Position numbers and translations under genes: made by a program. Shown here piece by piece: positions 8,933 through 20,000 of a stretch of DNA of 62,972 nt. Position 1 is the stretch's first letter. Each line of letters begins with the position of its first letter. The notes below the pieces were generated by a model that saw only the letters and a list, made by a program, of their open reading frames with translations, was not told the origin of the DNA and did not search any database. Source of the DNA: CAZLXG01 sp964563585 (GTDB lineage: Bacteria > Bacteroidota > Bacteroidia > Flavobacteriales > Flavobacteriaceae). The DNA is taken from NCBI GenBank assembly GCA_964563585.1, contig CAZLXG010000004.1, positions 1 to 62,972 of the forward strand, in the 5' to 3' direction.

Positions 8933-10111
8933 TTACAAATAACTCAACCACCATTTATCTTTATTATTTGCCTTATAAATCATATATTTTTTACAAACGG
9001 GATAGAGTAATAGTATAACACTTATCCAAACACAATAAACAACAACCAAAGAATAGCCGTAGTTTAAAAGCTTAGCATTCATAAAAACATCGGCGGTTAA
9101 TATCATATCTTTCCAATTACCACCAAAAATAAGCATACCAATTATTGCTAATACATGAATAACAAAAACATGTAAGAAATAATAAAGTAATGGAACACGA
9201 CCAAAAACTAGAAAGAAACCAGATAACTTGTTTTTAATATTTTCAACCCAATAAAGAAATAATAAAGAGGGTCCCATTGTTATTAATAAATATGAAAGTG
9301 ATGGAGGATATTTTGTAACATTGAAAAACGAAAAAATTGTTTTTACTGTTGTGTCTTGAGTTGACCAAGGCACTAAATCACCATATACATTAACACCTCT
9401 TATAATAAAGAACAAGGCAATGGACGTAAAACCTATACGTAACAGCCATTTTTTTCTAACAGCAACATCAAAACCTTTAGTGTAGAACGTACCAAAACAA
9501 TAGCCTAAAGTTATTAATCCAAACCAAGGAATAATGGGGTAGACAAATACAAATTGAGTGTCTCCTATTGATATAAATTGTTGTTGATGTAATATATACC
9601 AAACTATAGATTTTAGGCTGTTACCTTGCAAAACTACACCATCTAATAGATTATGTCCAGCAACTAATACTAACCCAATTATAAGTAATGCTCTAAAGGG
9701 TAAATAAATTATCAATGATAATAATACCATACATAAACCTATTGCCCAAATTACTTGAAGAAAAATAAGACTATAAGTGAAATCAAATTTCCAAACTAAA
9801 TTGTTAACCACAAATGCTAGAAAAACAAGCCAAAACCCTCTAGTAAATAAAAATTTAAAGAGTTGATTTTTTGTTTTTTTACTACCATATAAAAATGCAG
9901 AAGTACCCGCTAAAAAAATAAATACAGGTGCGCAATAATGCGTTATAAATCTGGTAAAAAACAGAATAGGAGTAGTGGTTTCTATATTAGAAGGATCTGA
10001 GAAAAACGAGCCATAATGGAAAAAATCTCTAACATGGTCTAGAGCCATAATAACCATAGCAACACCTCTTAAAATGTCTATAGATTCAATGCGGTTGGTT
10101 TTAATTTGCAT
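8933..10111 (-). CDS. Heparan-alpha-glucosaminide N-acetyltransferase-like membrane protein (DUF1624)
   Basis: 392 residues, about ten hydrophobic segments. It opens with RIESIDILRGVAMVIMALDH, the signature of the DUF1624/HGSNAT catalytic family (the LDxxRG...MALDHVRD motif). These are multi-pass acyltransferases; the bacterial substrate is generally unknown, and acylation of cell-envelope sugars is a guess. It is convergent with the DinB-like gene (9 bp apart) and lies about 100 bp downstream of the desaturase-like gene on the same strand. Confidence 0.85.
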   Translation of the reverse strand: MQIKTNRIESIDILRGVAMVIMALDHVRDFFHYGSFFSDPSNIETTTPILFFTRFITHYCAPVFIFLAGTSAFLYGSKKTKNQLFKFLFTRGFWLVFLAFVVNNLVWKFDFTYSLIFLQVIWAIGLCMVLLSLIIYLPFRALLIIGLVLVAGHNLLDGVVLQGNSLKSIVWYILHQQQFISIGDTQFVFVYPIIPWFGLITLGYCFGTFYTKGFDVAVRKKWLLRIGFTSIALFFIIRGVNVYGDLVPWSTQDTTVKTIFSFFNVTKYPPSLSYLLITMGPSLLFLYWVENIKNKLSGFFLVFGRVPLLYYFLHVFVIHVLAIIGMLIFGGNWKDMILTADVFMNAKLLNYGYSLVVVYCVWISVILLLYPVCKKYMIYKANNKDKWWLSYL

Positions 10112-10210
10112 AAGTTTTAAATTTATGTTTTTTGAAAAATGAAAAAGACTTAGGGAAGAATTTTATAAAGATATAAAATTCTTTTTTTACCGTATCCTTT
10201 TATTAAAAAC

Positions 10211-11131
10211 CTAACTACTCTTATGTAGTTTCTGCATTTGTTTTATGGTAAGTGTGCTTCCGTCATGGCTCCAACCTGGTGCAGCAAAAGCATACATGAA
10301 TTTATGATACCAGTTTTTAGATTTCTTCATGTCGTTCCAAATATCTTTATATTCATGTGTAAGAATAACTAATGGATTATAAGAGTTTGGTGCATGTGTA
10401 ACACCATATTTAATATCAATAGTTTCATCTAGCTCTTTCCAAGTTCCAAAAATCTTATCAAAAATATTTAAAAAACCACCATGATTTTTATCCATATATT
10501 CAATATTTTGGGCATGATGTACTTGATGCATTGTATGTGTATTGAATACTTTTTCAATAATACCCATTTTGGGTACGTATACCGAATGTAATTGAAATTG
10601 CCATAGTGCTTCAATACCTAAACAAACCACTAACATTTCTGGAGGAAAACCAACTGCTGGAATCCACATATAGAAAAATGGTTTATAAAAAATCGTGAAC
10701 CAACCATTACGTACTGCTGTCCCTAAATTATAATTATCAGAAGAATGATGCACAATATGTGCAGCCCAAAGAAACCGAATAGTATGATTTTGACGATGGA
10801 ACCAATAATAACTAAAATCGTCCACTAATTGGCATGCCAACCAAATATACCAAGCATAACCAAAAGATTCCCAACCCATAATATTCATACGAACACCATC
10901 AACTAACGGGTTGAAAACTTCATAAACATAATTAAAAAGAACAATAGCTGCTATTGTTTTGGTAAGTGGAGCTAATATTGCAGATCCAATTCCCATAGTA
11001 AGACTAGCCGCTAAATCTTTCCATTTGTATAAGTTTTTTTTTTCTTTATTACGTTTGCTATATATTAATTCGAGTAAAATGAAACCAATAAAAGCTGGTG
11101 CACCATAAACGAGAGGGTTAGTGAGGTCCAT
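10211..11131 (-). CDS. Sterol desaturase/fatty acid hydroxylase superfamily protein
   Basis: 306 residues with several membrane helices and the histidine clusters that hold the di-iron centre: WFHRQNH, AAHIVHHSSDNYN and HTMHQVHHAQN. These match the HxxxH / HxxHH / HxxHH pattern of the superfamily. Members hydroxylate or desaturate lipids in the membrane; in flavobacteria the substrate may be a fatty acid or carotenoid, which cannot be decided here. Confidence 0.9.
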   Translation of the reverse strand: MDLTNPLVYGAPAFIGFILLELIYSKRNKEKKNLYKWKDLAASLTMGIGSAILAPLTKTIAAIVLFNYVYEVFNPLVDGVRMNIMGWESFGYAWYIWLACQLVDDFSYYWFHRQNHTIRFLWAAHIVHHSSDNYNLGTAVRNGWFTIFYKPFFYMWIPAVGFPPEMLVVCLGIEALWQFQLHSVYVPKMGIIEKVFNTHTMHQVHHAQNIEYMDKNHGGFLNIFDKIFGTWKELDETIDIKYGVTHAPNSYNPLVILTHEYKDIWNDMKKSKNWYHKFMYAFAAPGWSHDGSTLTIKQMQKLHKSS

Positions 11132-11202
11132 TAAAGTATTTTTGTTTCCCCAAAAATAGTATGATTTTTTACTTATACACTATAAAATTTCCTTTTTAAA
11201 TG

Positions 11203-11240
11203 AAAAACCCTCTTTGAACTAAATTGTTTAAAGAGGATTT
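11203..11240 (-). terminator. Terminator of lysA
   Basis: On the minus strand, a CCTCTTT / AAAGAGG stem (arms 11230-11236 and 11209-11215 in window coordinates) is followed by GTTTTT. It sits just downstream of the lysA stop at 11258. Confidence 0.75.
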
Positions 11241-11257
11241 AGATATAGAAGGTGTTT

Positions 11258-12502
11258 TTACTTCGCTAAAGCAGGTTCTTTTTTTGTTGAAAAATCGATT
11301 TCAATTTGATTTTTTATAATATCATCAAACGTTTCTCTTTTTCTAATTAAATGCGCTTTGTTGTTATGCCACAAAACTTCAGCAGGACGATAACGAGAGT
11401 TATAATTACTTGCCATTGAAAAACAATAAGCTCCTGCGTTTTTAAAACATAAAATATCGCTTTCATTTATCTCGTTAATTCTGCGATTGTTTCCAAAAGT
11501 ATCAGTTTCACATATATAACCTACAACCGTATAAAAACGTTCGCGACCTTTTGGGTTAGAAATGTTTATAATATCATGATGCGAACCATAAAACATAGGG
11601 CGAATTAAATGATTGAACCCAGAATCAACTTGCGCAAAAACCGTTGAGGTTGTTTGTTTTACTGCATTTACCTTAGTTAAAAAATTTCCAGATTCGCTAA
11701 CTAAAAATTTACCAGGTTCGAAAGCTAAGATTAAATCTTTACCATATTCTTTACAGAATTGATTAAATCTAGCAGATAATTTTGTGCCAAATTCTTCAAT
11801 ATTAGTTTCTATATCACCTAACTTATAAGGAACTTTAAAACCAGAACCAAAATCAATAAAATCTAAATTTTTAAAATGTTTAGCTGTATCAAACAAAATT
11901 TCACTGGCATATAAAAACACATCAATATCTAAAATATCACTACCAGTATGCATATGTATACCATTAATATTCATTTTTGTATTTTCAATAATGCGTAATA
12001 AATGTGGGATTTGATGAATTGAAATACCAAATTTAGAATCTATATGTCCTACAGAAATATTACTATTTCCACCTGCCATAACATGTGGGTTTATACGAAT
12101 ACAAACCGGTGTTTTAGGATACTTTGTTCCAAATTGTTCTAATATAGCTAGGTTATCGATATTAATTTGAACTCTTAGTTTTGCAGCTTCTTCAATTTCT
12201 GTTAACGACACACCATTTGGTGTATAAATAATTTGCTTTGGTAAAAAACCAGCAGCTAAGCCAAGTTTTATTTCTTGAATTGAAACCGTATCTATACAAG
12301 AACCTAAAGATTTAAATAACTTAAGTATTGATATATTTGATAATGCCTTTACAGCATAATTTATTTTTAAAGATTTAACGCTTTTAAATGCGTTAGTTAA
12401 GCGTTTGTATTGTGCTGTGATTTTTTCAGCATCATAAACATAAACTGGACTTCCGTATTCTTTTGCTATTTTTAGCAACTGTTCGTTTACCATGGTATTC
12501 AA
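11258..12502 (-). CDS. lysA: Diaminopimelate decarboxylase
   Basis: 414 residues, fold type III PLP enzyme that converts meso-diaminopimelate to lysine. The PLP lysine is K52 in INYAVKALSN. Other marks are GIHMHTGSD, DFGSGFKVPY, the phosphate-binding EPGKFLVSESG and the active-site NAGAYCFSMASNYNSR. The first Met is at 12502, but Met4 (start at 12493) gives MVNEQLLKIAKEYG, which fits family N-termini better. It is divergent from sucC and has its own terminator. dapD of the same pathway is 29 kb away. Confidence 0.95.
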   Translation of the reverse strand: MNTMVNEQLLKIAKEYGSPVYVYDAEKITAQYKRLTNAFKSVKSLKINYAVKALSNISILKLFKSLGSCIDTVSIQEIKLGLAAGFLPKQIIYTPNGVSLTEIEEAAKLRVQINIDNLAILEQFGTKYPKTPVCIRINPHVMAGGNSNISVGHIDSKFGISIHQIPHLLRIIENTKMNINGIHMHTGSDILDIDVFLYASEILFDTAKHFKNLDFIDFGSGFKVPYKLGDIETNIEEFGTKLSARFNQFCKEYGKDLILAFEPGKFLVSESGNFLTKVNAVKQTTSTVFAQVDSGFNHLIRPMFYGSHHDIINISNPKGRERFYTVVGYICETDTFGNNRRINEINESDILCFKNAGAYCFSMASNYNSRYRPAEVLWHNNKAHLIRKRETFDDIIKNQIEIDFSTKKEPALAK

Positions 12503-12654
12503 TTTTCACCAAAGATATTTTTTTAGTTTTAATAAAAAATAAAAAATCATAAAATTAATTAAATTAAACAAAATGTTAATTATTTAACAATATAATTTAT
12601 ATTTTAATCAGTGTATTCTTAAATAAAATATTAGTGTAATTAGTAGCTATTATA

Positions 12655-12662
12655 TACATTTG
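12655..12662 (+). promoter_or_regulatory. -7 promoter element of sucC
   Basis: TACATTTG matches the Bacteroidota sigma-A -7 consensus TAnnTTTG and lies 26 bp before the sucC ATG, predicting a very short leader. No clear -33 element. Confidence 0.6.
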
Positions 12663-12688
12663 CTAATCTTAAAACCATTAAGCAAATT

Positions 12689-13879
12689 ATGAATTTACAC
12701 GAATATCAAGGTAAAGAAATATTGAGCAGTTTTGGTGTGCGTATCCAACGTGGTATTGTTGCACAAAACGCAAATGAAGCTGTTGCAGCTGCAAAACAAT
12801 TAACAGCAGAAACCGGAACAGGTTGGCATGTTATAAAAGCACAAATTCACGCTGGTGGGCGAGGTAAAGGTGGTGGTGTTAAATTGGCAAAAAGCCTTAA
12901 AGAAGTTGAAGAGATTGCAGGGCAAATAATAGGAATGGATTTGGTAACGCCTCAAACATCTGCTGCTGGTAAACGTGTTCATCAAGTTTTAGTTACTGAG
13001 GATGTTTATTATCCAGGTGAAAGTGAAACAAGTGAGTTTTATGTATCTGTTTTATTAAATAGAAGCACAGGACGTAATATGATTATGTATTCTACCGAAG
13101 GTGGAATGGATATTGAAACTGTTGCAGAAGAAACACCTCATTTAATATTTAAAGAAGAAATTGACCCAGCTGTTGGATTAATGCCTTTTCAAGCAAGACG
13201 CGTTGCTTTTAATTTAGGATTATCTGGATTAGCTTTTAAAGAAATGACAAAATTTATTGTAAACCTTTATACGGCTTACGTAAAATCAGATTCATCTTTA
13301 TTTGAAATTAATCCTGTTTTAAAAACAAGCGATAATAAAATAATGGCAGTTGATGCTAAAGTTACTATTGATGACAATGCACTATACAGACATAAAGATT
13401 ATGTTGATTTACGAGATTTACGTGAAGAAAGTGCTATTGAAGTTGAAGCTGGAGCTTTAGGATTAAACTATGTGGATTTAGAAGGGAATGTTGGATGTAT
13501 GGTGAATGGTGCTGGTTTAGCAATGGCAACCATGGATTTAATTAAACAAGCTGGTGGAGAACCTGCTAACTTTTTAGATGTTGGAGGAACTGCTGATGCG
13601 GCACGTGTTGAAGCTGCATTTAGAATTATTTTGAAAGACCCAGAAGTAAAAGCTATTTTAATAAATATTTTTGGTGGTATTGTAAGATGTGACCGTGTAG
13701 CACAAGGTGTTATTGATGCGTATAAAAATATGGGAAATATTAGTGTACCAATTATTGTACGTTTACAAGGAACCAATGCAGATATAGCAAAAGAACTTAT
13801 TGATAAATCTGGTTTAGATGTTATGAGTGCAACTGAATTTCAAGAAGCTGCTGATAAAGTACAGGAAGTTTTAGGTTAA
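12689..13879 (+). CDS. sucC: Succinyl-CoA ligase (ADP-forming) beta subunit
   Basis: 396 residues, full length for SucC. The ATP-grasp domain begins with MNLHEYQGKEILSSFGV and has the Gly-rich loop GGRGKGGGVKL. The C-terminal CoA-ligase domain carries LDVGGTADAARVEAAF and INIFGGIVRCDRVA. It forms the TCA-cycle enzyme succinyl-CoA synthetase with SucD, which is not adjacent; separation of sucC and sucD is common in Flavobacteriia. Transcribed from its own promoter and ended by the terminator at 13922. Confidence 0.97.
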   Translation: MNLHEYQGKEILSSFGVRIQRGIVAQNANEAVAAAKQLTAETGTGWHVIKAQIHAGGRGKGGGVKLAKSLKEVEEIAGQIIGMDLVTPQTSAAGKRVHQVLVTEDVYYPGESETSEFYVSVLLNRSTGRNMIMYSTEGGMDIETVAEETPHLIFKEEIDPAVGLMPFQARRVAFNLGLSGLAFKEMTKFIVNLYTAYVKSDSSLFEINPVLKTSDNKIMAVDAKVTIDDNALYRHKDYVDLRDLREESAIEVEAGALGLNYVDLEGNVGCMVNGAGLAMATMDLIKQAGGEPANFLDVGGTADAARVEAAFRIILKDPEVKAILINIFGGIVRCDRVAQGVIDAYKNMGNISVPIIVRLQGTNADIAKELIDKSGLDVMSATEFQEAADKVQEVLG

Positions 13880-13921
13880 AAATTGTTATGCTGAACTTGT
13901 TTTAGTATTTTATTATAAATT

Positions 13922-13953
13922 AAAAGAGCAACGTTAATTGTTGCTCTTTTTTT
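13922..13953. terminator. Bidirectional terminator between sucC and DUF1456 gene
   Basis: AAAAGAGCAAC, a 7-nt loop, then GTTGCTCTTTT plus a T-run. It overlaps the last codons of the minus-strand gene. Confidence 0.9.
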
Positions 13954-14200
13954 GTTTTGTTTTTTGTGATTCATCTTTTTTTGGTCTCGGACCACGTAAA
14001 TGAATAACCAATCCGTTTAAAAAATTACGTAAAATTTGGTCACCACATTCCATATATTTTGGATGGTCTTCTTTTCTAAAAAAAGCACCTAACTCACTTT
14101 TCGAAATTCTAAAATCTACAAGTGCTAATATCTTTACAATATCATCATCACGTAATTTTAAAGCTACTCGTAATTTTTTTAAAATATCATTATTTGTCAT
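13934..14200 (-). CDS. DUF1456 (YehS-like) protein, single-domain
   Basis: 88 residues. The segment MTNNDILKKLRVALKL...LVDFRISKSELGAFFRKEDHPKYMEC is the DUF1456 domain, known from E. coli YehS, which has two such repeats in about 156 residues. This protein has one repeat plus a basic tail (RGPRPKKDESQKTKQKK). Function unknown; the basic tail could bind nucleic acid (inference). Confidence 0.85.
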   Translation of the reverse strand: MTNNDILKKLRVALKLRDDDIVKILALVDFRISKSELGAFFRKEDHPKYMECGDQILRNFLNGLVIHLRGPRPKKDESQKTKQKKSNN

Positions 14201-14565
14201 TCCTATAGTTTAGTTTTTTCAACTTGCGTTTTATCGATCATTATAAAAACACATGTTCTATTAGCGTTTTTGAAATTTTTGTAAAGGTACTTCAAATATT
14301 TTGTTTGCTACATGCTGTTTTTGATTGCAAAATTAACGGTAATTATCTGATAATTAGTTATTTGAATTCATTATTAGAGCTGATGAGAAATATTATAAAA
14401 CACGATTTGTCTGATTTTATTGACTATTTTATTTATTATAATTGTTGAAACAAATAAAAAACCCGATTAAAAACATACCACTTTTCGATAAGTTACATTA
14501 TATCTACGATTATAAAAAAGGGGTTCTGTTGTATATTTATAGTATAATTATTTAATCCCTTAGAG
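14201..14565. other. Intergenic region without recognisable gene
   Basis: 365 bp of AT-rich sequence between divergent DUF1456 and TerB-like genes. A 74-codon plus-strand frame here starts with TTG and has no family-like composition. I see a possible -7 box (TATATTTA, about 14533) ahead of the TerB-like gene and nothing else. Confidence 0.5.
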
Positions 14566-14979
14566 ATGGTTAATAGAGTAGAAAAATTAAGTCTTTTATC
14601 AGAAATGATAGCATTTGCAAAATATGATAAAGACATAAGAAATATAGAATATAATTTTTTATTAGGTGTTGCAAAACAACTTGAAATAACTCGTGAAGAT
14701 TTTGAGTATTTAATTGAACATCCAGTTTCATATACACATTTAAAATCTCATAGTGAGCGTATTGTACAATTTCATCGATTAGTATTATTGATGAATATTG
14801 AAAGTAATAATGTAGAAGGGAAAAATTCTGCTGGTGTTATAAAATTATACAATTTTGGTTTAAGAATGGGGCTAAGTCATGAGTCTATTACTAAGGTTTT
14901 ATATTTAATGGAAAGTTTTCCAAATAAAATTGTACCACCAGATGTATTAATAGATATTTTTAAAACACAGTATAATTAA
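14566..14979 (+). CDS. TerB-like helical protein
   Basis: 137 residues, all-helical, beginning KLSLLSEMIAFAKYDKDIRN and continuing with an acidic/hydrophobic pattern (EYNFLLGVAKQLEITREDFE) like the TerB fold, where conserved acidic residues bind metal. The second half (HRLVLLMNIESN) resembles the same family. Assignment is by pattern only. It is convergent with uvrB and shares its terminator. Confidence 0.6.
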   Translation: MVNRVEKLSLLSEMIAFAKYDKDIRNIEYNFLLGVAKQLEITREDFEYLIEHPVSYTHLKSHSERIVQFHRLVLLMNIESNNVEGKNSAGVIKLYNFGLRMGLSHESITKVLYLMESFPNKIVPPDVLIDIFKTQYN

Positions 14980-15025
14980 GATTTTATTGCTAAGTTTAAT
15001 TTTAGTGTTGATACTTAGATTTTTT

Positions 15026-15058
15026 GAAAAGCTAAAAGTTTTAAACTTTTAGCTTTTC
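15026..15058. terminator. Bidirectional terminator overlapping the uvrB 3' end
   Basis: GAAAAGCTAAAAGTTT followed by its reverse complement; the right arm encodes the last residues of UvrB (KLEKLKV) and its stop. Confidence 0.8.
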
Positions 15059-17044
15059 TAGTTTATTTTGGTAAGTTTTAATATCGTCGCGTAATTTTGC
15101 AGCAATAATAAAATCTAAAGCTTTAGCAGCCTGCTCCATAAGTTTACGTTTTTCTCTAATTTTCTTTTCTAATTCAGGTTTACTTAAGTATTCGTTTTCT
15201 GGTTCGGCGGCTCTTAAAGCTTCTAATTCGTAACTATAAGTGCTTACAGAATTTTTTGACAAAGCATTATTTAAACTTTTGTTTAAAGATTTTGGTGTGA
15301 TATTATGTTTTGTATTGTATGCAATTTGTTTTTCACGTCTGTATTCAGTTTCATCAATAGTTTTTTGCATGCTTTTAGTGATTTTATCAGCATACATAAT
15401 AGCTTTTCCATTTAGGTTTCTTGCAGCTCTACCAACAGTTTGGGTAAGTGAACGCGCCGAACGTAAAAAACCTTCTTTATCAGCATCTAAAATGGCGACC
15501 AATGATACTTCTGGTAAATCTAATCCTTCACGAAGTAAGTTTACACCAACTAGCACATCAAATATGCCTTTACGTAAGTCTTGCATGATTTCAACACGTT
15601 CTAATGTATCTACATCACTATGGATATAACGACAGCGTATTTGAATTCTATCTAAGTATTTCGTTAATTCCTCTGCCATTCGTTTGGTAAGGGTTGTAAT
15701 TAAAGTACGCTCGTCTTTTTCAACACGTTGTTGAATTTCTTCTATTAAATCATCTATTTGATTTAAACTTGGACGAATTTCTATAATTGGGTCTAATAAA
15801 CCTGTTGGACGAATTACTTGTTCAACAAAAATACCATCTGTTTTTTGAAGCTCATAATCAGCAGGTGTTGCACTAACATAAATGACTTGGTTTTGGATGG
15901 CTTCAAATTCTTCAAATTTTAATGGTCTATTATCCATAGCAGCCGGAAGTCTAAAACCATATTCTACTAAATTTTCTTTTCTACTTCTGTCTCCACCATA
16001 CATGGCGTGTACTTGAGAAATGGTTACATGACTTTCATCTACTACCATTAAATAATCATCTGGAAAATAATCTAATAAACAAAACGGTCGTGTTCCAGGA
16101 GCCCGTCCGTCTAAATACCTTGAATAGTTTTCTATACCTGAACAATACCCTAATTCTCGAATCATTTCTAAATCGAATTCGGTACGTTCTTTTAAACGTT
16201 TTGCTTCTAAATGTTTACCAATTTCTTTAAAGTAATCGTGCTGTTTTACTAAATCTACTTGGATTTCTTTAATAGCACCTTGAAGTACATCTGGTGAAGT
16301 AACAAACATGTTTGCAGGATAAATAGTTAGTCTGTCATACTTTTCTACAACTTTATTGGTTTGAATATTAAAGGATTCAATATCTTCAATTTCATCTCCA
16401 AAAAAGTGAATTCTAAAAGCATCATCTGCATAACTTGGAAATATATCAACGGTGTCTCCTTTTATTCTGAAGTTTCCATGTTTAAAATCGGCTTCAGTTC
16501 TAGAATATAAACTTTGTACTAATTGATGTAATAGTTTTGTTCTGGAAATAACTTGGTCACGTTTTATAGTAACTACATTTTTTTGAAACTCAATAGGGTT
16601 TCCAATACCATAAATACAAGAAACTGATGCAATTACTAAAACATCACGACGACCCGAAAGTAGGGAAGACGTGGCGCTTAATCGCATTTTTTCTATTTCT
16701 TCATTAATTGATAAATCTTTTTCTATATAAACACCAGAAACAGGAATGTAGGCTTCGGGTTGATAATAATCGTAATATGACACAAAATATTCTACTGCAT
16801 TGTTTGGGAAAAATTGTTTGAATTCAGAATATAATTGTGCAGCAAGTGTTTTATTATGTGCTAAAACTAAAGTTGGCTTTTGTACTTCTTCAATAACATT
16901 TGCAACTGTAAATGTTTTACCAGAACCTGTTACACCAAGTAGAGTTTGGTACTTTTCATTGGAGTTAATTCCGTTTACAAGTTGTTTTATTGCTTGTGGT
17001 TGGTCGCCTGTTGGACTAAATTCAGATTCAATTTTAAATTGCAT
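15041..17044 (-). CDS. uvrB: Excinuclease ABC subunit B
   Basis: 667 residues, full length. Walker A is GVTGSGKT (37-44); the beta-hairpin that clamps DNA is in YYDYYQPEAYIP; helicase motifs include DESHVTISQ and VGRAARN, and the C-terminal UVR motif (KRKLMEQAAKALDFIIAAKL) binds UvrA/UvrC. Cytoplasmic nucleotide excision repair. It is 25 bp downstream of a giant secreted protein gene on the same strand and could be cotranscribed with it. Confidence 0.98.
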   Translation of the reverse strand: MQFKIESEFSPTGDQPQAIKQLVNGINSNEKYQTLLGVTGSGKTFTVANVIEEVQKPTLVLAHNKTLAAQLYSEFKQFFPNNAVEYFVSYYDYYQPEAYIPVSGVYIEKDLSINEEIEKMRLSATSSLLSGRRDVLVIASVSCIYGIGNPIEFQKNVVTIKRDQVISRTKLLHQLVQSLYSRTEADFKHGNFRIKGDTVDIFPSYADDAFRIHFFGDEIEDIESFNIQTNKVVEKYDRLTIYPANMFVTSPDVLQGAIKEIQVDLVKQHDYFKEIGKHLEAKRLKERTEFDLEMIRELGYCSGIENYSRYLDGRAPGTRPFCLLDYFPDDYLMVVDESHVTISQVHAMYGGDRSRKENLVEYGFRLPAAMDNRPLKFEEFEAIQNQVIYVSATPADYELQKTDGIFVEQVIRPTGLLDPIIEIRPSLNQIDDLIEEIQQRVEKDERTLITTLTKRMAEELTKYLDRIQIRCRYIHSDVDTLERVEIMQDLRKGIFDVLVGVNLLREGLDLPEVSLVAILDADKEGFLRSARSLTQTVGRAARNLNGKAIMYADKITKSMQKTIDETEYRREKQIAYNTKHNITPKSLNKSLNNALSKNSVSTYSYELEALRAAEPENEYLSKPELEKKIREKRKLMEQAAKALDFIIAAKLRDDIKTYQNKLEKLKV

Positions 17045-17069
17045 TTTACAAAATTACACAAAATATAAA

Positions 17070-20000
17070 TTAACGCTTCAATGCAAAATGACCTTTAACA
17101 TCAAAATCTTCACCATTTTGTTTCACTTTTGCAACAAACCAATAATCATCTGACGGCATATTTTCACCTCTGAAAGTTCCATCCCACCCAATTGAAGTAT
17201 GAGGTAAGGTTTTAATTAGTTTTCCGTGTCGGTTATAAATGTAAACAATGGTTCCTGGAATTTGATCTATACCTATAATATGCCAAGTATCGTAATGTCC
17301 ATCATTATTTGGAGTTACAAATTTTGGAATATCAATAACGACTACTTCAGTAGTAACATCTTTACAGCCATTTAAATCTCTTATTGTTACGATGTGAAGT
17401 CCGAAAGTTACATTTTCAAAAACATTAGAAGTTTGTGGCTCACCATCATCTAACATAAATACATAATCGCCAATACCACTTATGTTTACAGTAATACTAT
17501 TCGGGTCTGCAAAGTCTACTGTGGTTGTAAAGTTAATGGTCGCGTCTTCAGATTCAATAACTGAAAAAGCTTTAGTGTATTCACAATTATCAAGTGTTGT
17601 TACTGTTAACCAATAATCGCCTAAGTCATTTAGTCCCAATTGTATTTCTGAAGTAATTTCTCCTGTCGACCATAAATACGTGTCACCACTATTTCCTGTA
17701 TTTCCATCAATGATTAAAGGTAAATCATTAATACAAAGTGGTACAACATTTTCAATAGGAATAATAGGTAAAGGATTTACTTGAGCAATAAATTGAGTAA
17801 TATTATAACACCCAGTTGTATTATTTTCAATTCTAGTATAAATAGTTTCACCATCAATTGCTGCGTACATATTGCTTAATGAATTGCTAGCGTTTTCTGC
17901 ATTTGTTATATCGTTATAATATGTAACTGCAAACGAAGAAGGGTTTTGAGTTCCTAATACATCATTTGTATTTGCTGATAAATCAAATTCAAAAAAGCCA
18001 TCAAAATCATCATCACAACTTATTAGGTTTGGTGGTGTATTAGCAGTTGGATTTGGATTTATTTGTAAATTAAAAGGCACCGTTATTGGACAACCAATAT
18101 TTAAATCGATAATCCTTGCATAAATAGTAGTTAAAGCTGATGTGTAATTGTATAGATTACCTATAGCTGCTACATTATTATCTGCATCATTTTGATTGTT
18201 ATGATACGATATATTTACCAAACTAGTATCGGTTACTAATAAATTACTTGCTTCAGATAAATTAAAAGTAGCAGAATCATTATCACAAATTTGTATAGTT
18301 GTAATTGTATTTGTTGCTGGTGGAAGTATTACTAATAATTCTAAAGGAATTACACTAAAACAACCTGTTAATATATTTGCAACTTTAATATAGGTTGTTC
18401 TTGTATTTGAGATAAAGTTTGTTGGATCAATAATTTCATTGCTATTATCCAACCCATCATCTTGATTAATATCTTCAAAATTTTCAAAATAGTTTACAAT
18501 TAAATCAGTTTGTAGTCTGTCTAGAATTTCAAAATCGGCAGTTTCTAAATTAAAAGTAACGAACCCATCATAATCTGTATCACAAGACTCCATTGTTGAA
18601 GCTTCAGTAATATCTGGCGAAGCAATAATATTAATACCTAATTCTTCTACAATATGACAGAATGAATCACCACTTTCTATTCTTACATAAAGTGTTTGTG
18701 GGTTTTGAATATTTGTATACTGCAATGCTTGTGCATTCGCATTATTTTCTGCATCGGTTGGATTTAAATGAAATGAAATATTAAGGTTATCTGGTGAGCC
18801 TTGAGATATTTCTGTGATTTTCGCTGTTAAATCGAAAACATGAAAACCATCATTACTAATATCATCACAAATTAAATATGGAATAATTGGATTGTAAACT
18901 GGGTCTGGTGATACTTGTAAATCAAATGTCGAAGTAGCAAAACAAGAGGAATCTGTAATGTTTTCAACTCTTACATAAACTATTTGTGGGCTTATTGTGT
19001 TTTGGAAGATTGAATTTTTATCAATAGGAATAGTGAAAAGAGCATCTTCAAAATAAAATACTTCTTTTCCAGTTTGCCCATTTAAAATTTCAGTGTCTTT
19101 ATCAACAAGTAGAAAATCGGCAATAACATCTCCATCATCTTCACATATTTGAAAATTAGTAATTGTAGGTATATCTGGAAGTGTATTTACTGTTACATTA
19201 AACGTTACAATATTATAACAACCAGAACTTGAATTTTCAACGCGTATAAAAATTGATTGTGTGTTTGTGTTATATGATGTTCTGTTAGTGATTGCATTTG
19301 TATTTATATCTGCATCATTAAAAGAAGTGAAAAAATCAATATTTAAACCTGTGGTACTTGGTAGTATTTCTGGAATTTTATCTTCCAAATTTATTATTGA
19401 AAATCCATCTTGATCGTTATCACAAATCAGTAAAAGTGTTGGTTCTATAACAGCAGGAGCGACTATAATTTGAATTTCTAAAGGATTAACGCTGAAACAC
19501 CCTGTATCAATATTTTCAATACGAGCAAATATGTTTTCTACAGAGGTAGTATTCGTATAAAAAGGTGGTAGTTGGTTGGTGTTGTTTTCTGCATCAAGTT
19601 GAGTAGGGTAATAACTAACTTCAAAATTTGTATTTCCACCTGTTATATCACTATCAAATGATGTAAGATCAATACTAATAATACCATCATCATCTGTATC
19701 ACAATATAGGTAGGGACTTGTTTGATTGAATAATAAAATTGGATTTACTAATAATGTAATTTCAGTTTTTTCAATACAATCTCCATTGTCTATTTTAATA
19801 AATAATATACTTGGACTTGTAGCTGAATAAAAAATAGATTTATCTAGTGCGTTAGTATCATTGTCAATATCTAATTGTGTTTCGTAAAATGTAACTATAA
19901 TGTTAGGTAAATCGTTTGCAATAAATAATTCAAGTGCAAGAAGGTCAAAATTTAAAGTATCAGTAGTATCATCGTTATTATCACATAATGCAAAATCGCC

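Noticed and set aside
14224..14448. 74-codon plus-strand frame between DUF1456 and TerB-like genes
   Set aside because: TTG start, low-complexity hydrophobic composition, no promoter and no resemblance to any family.
15240..15629. 129-codon plus-strand frame inside uvrB
   Set aside because: Lies wholly antisense to conserved UvrB sequence; a shadow of codon bias.
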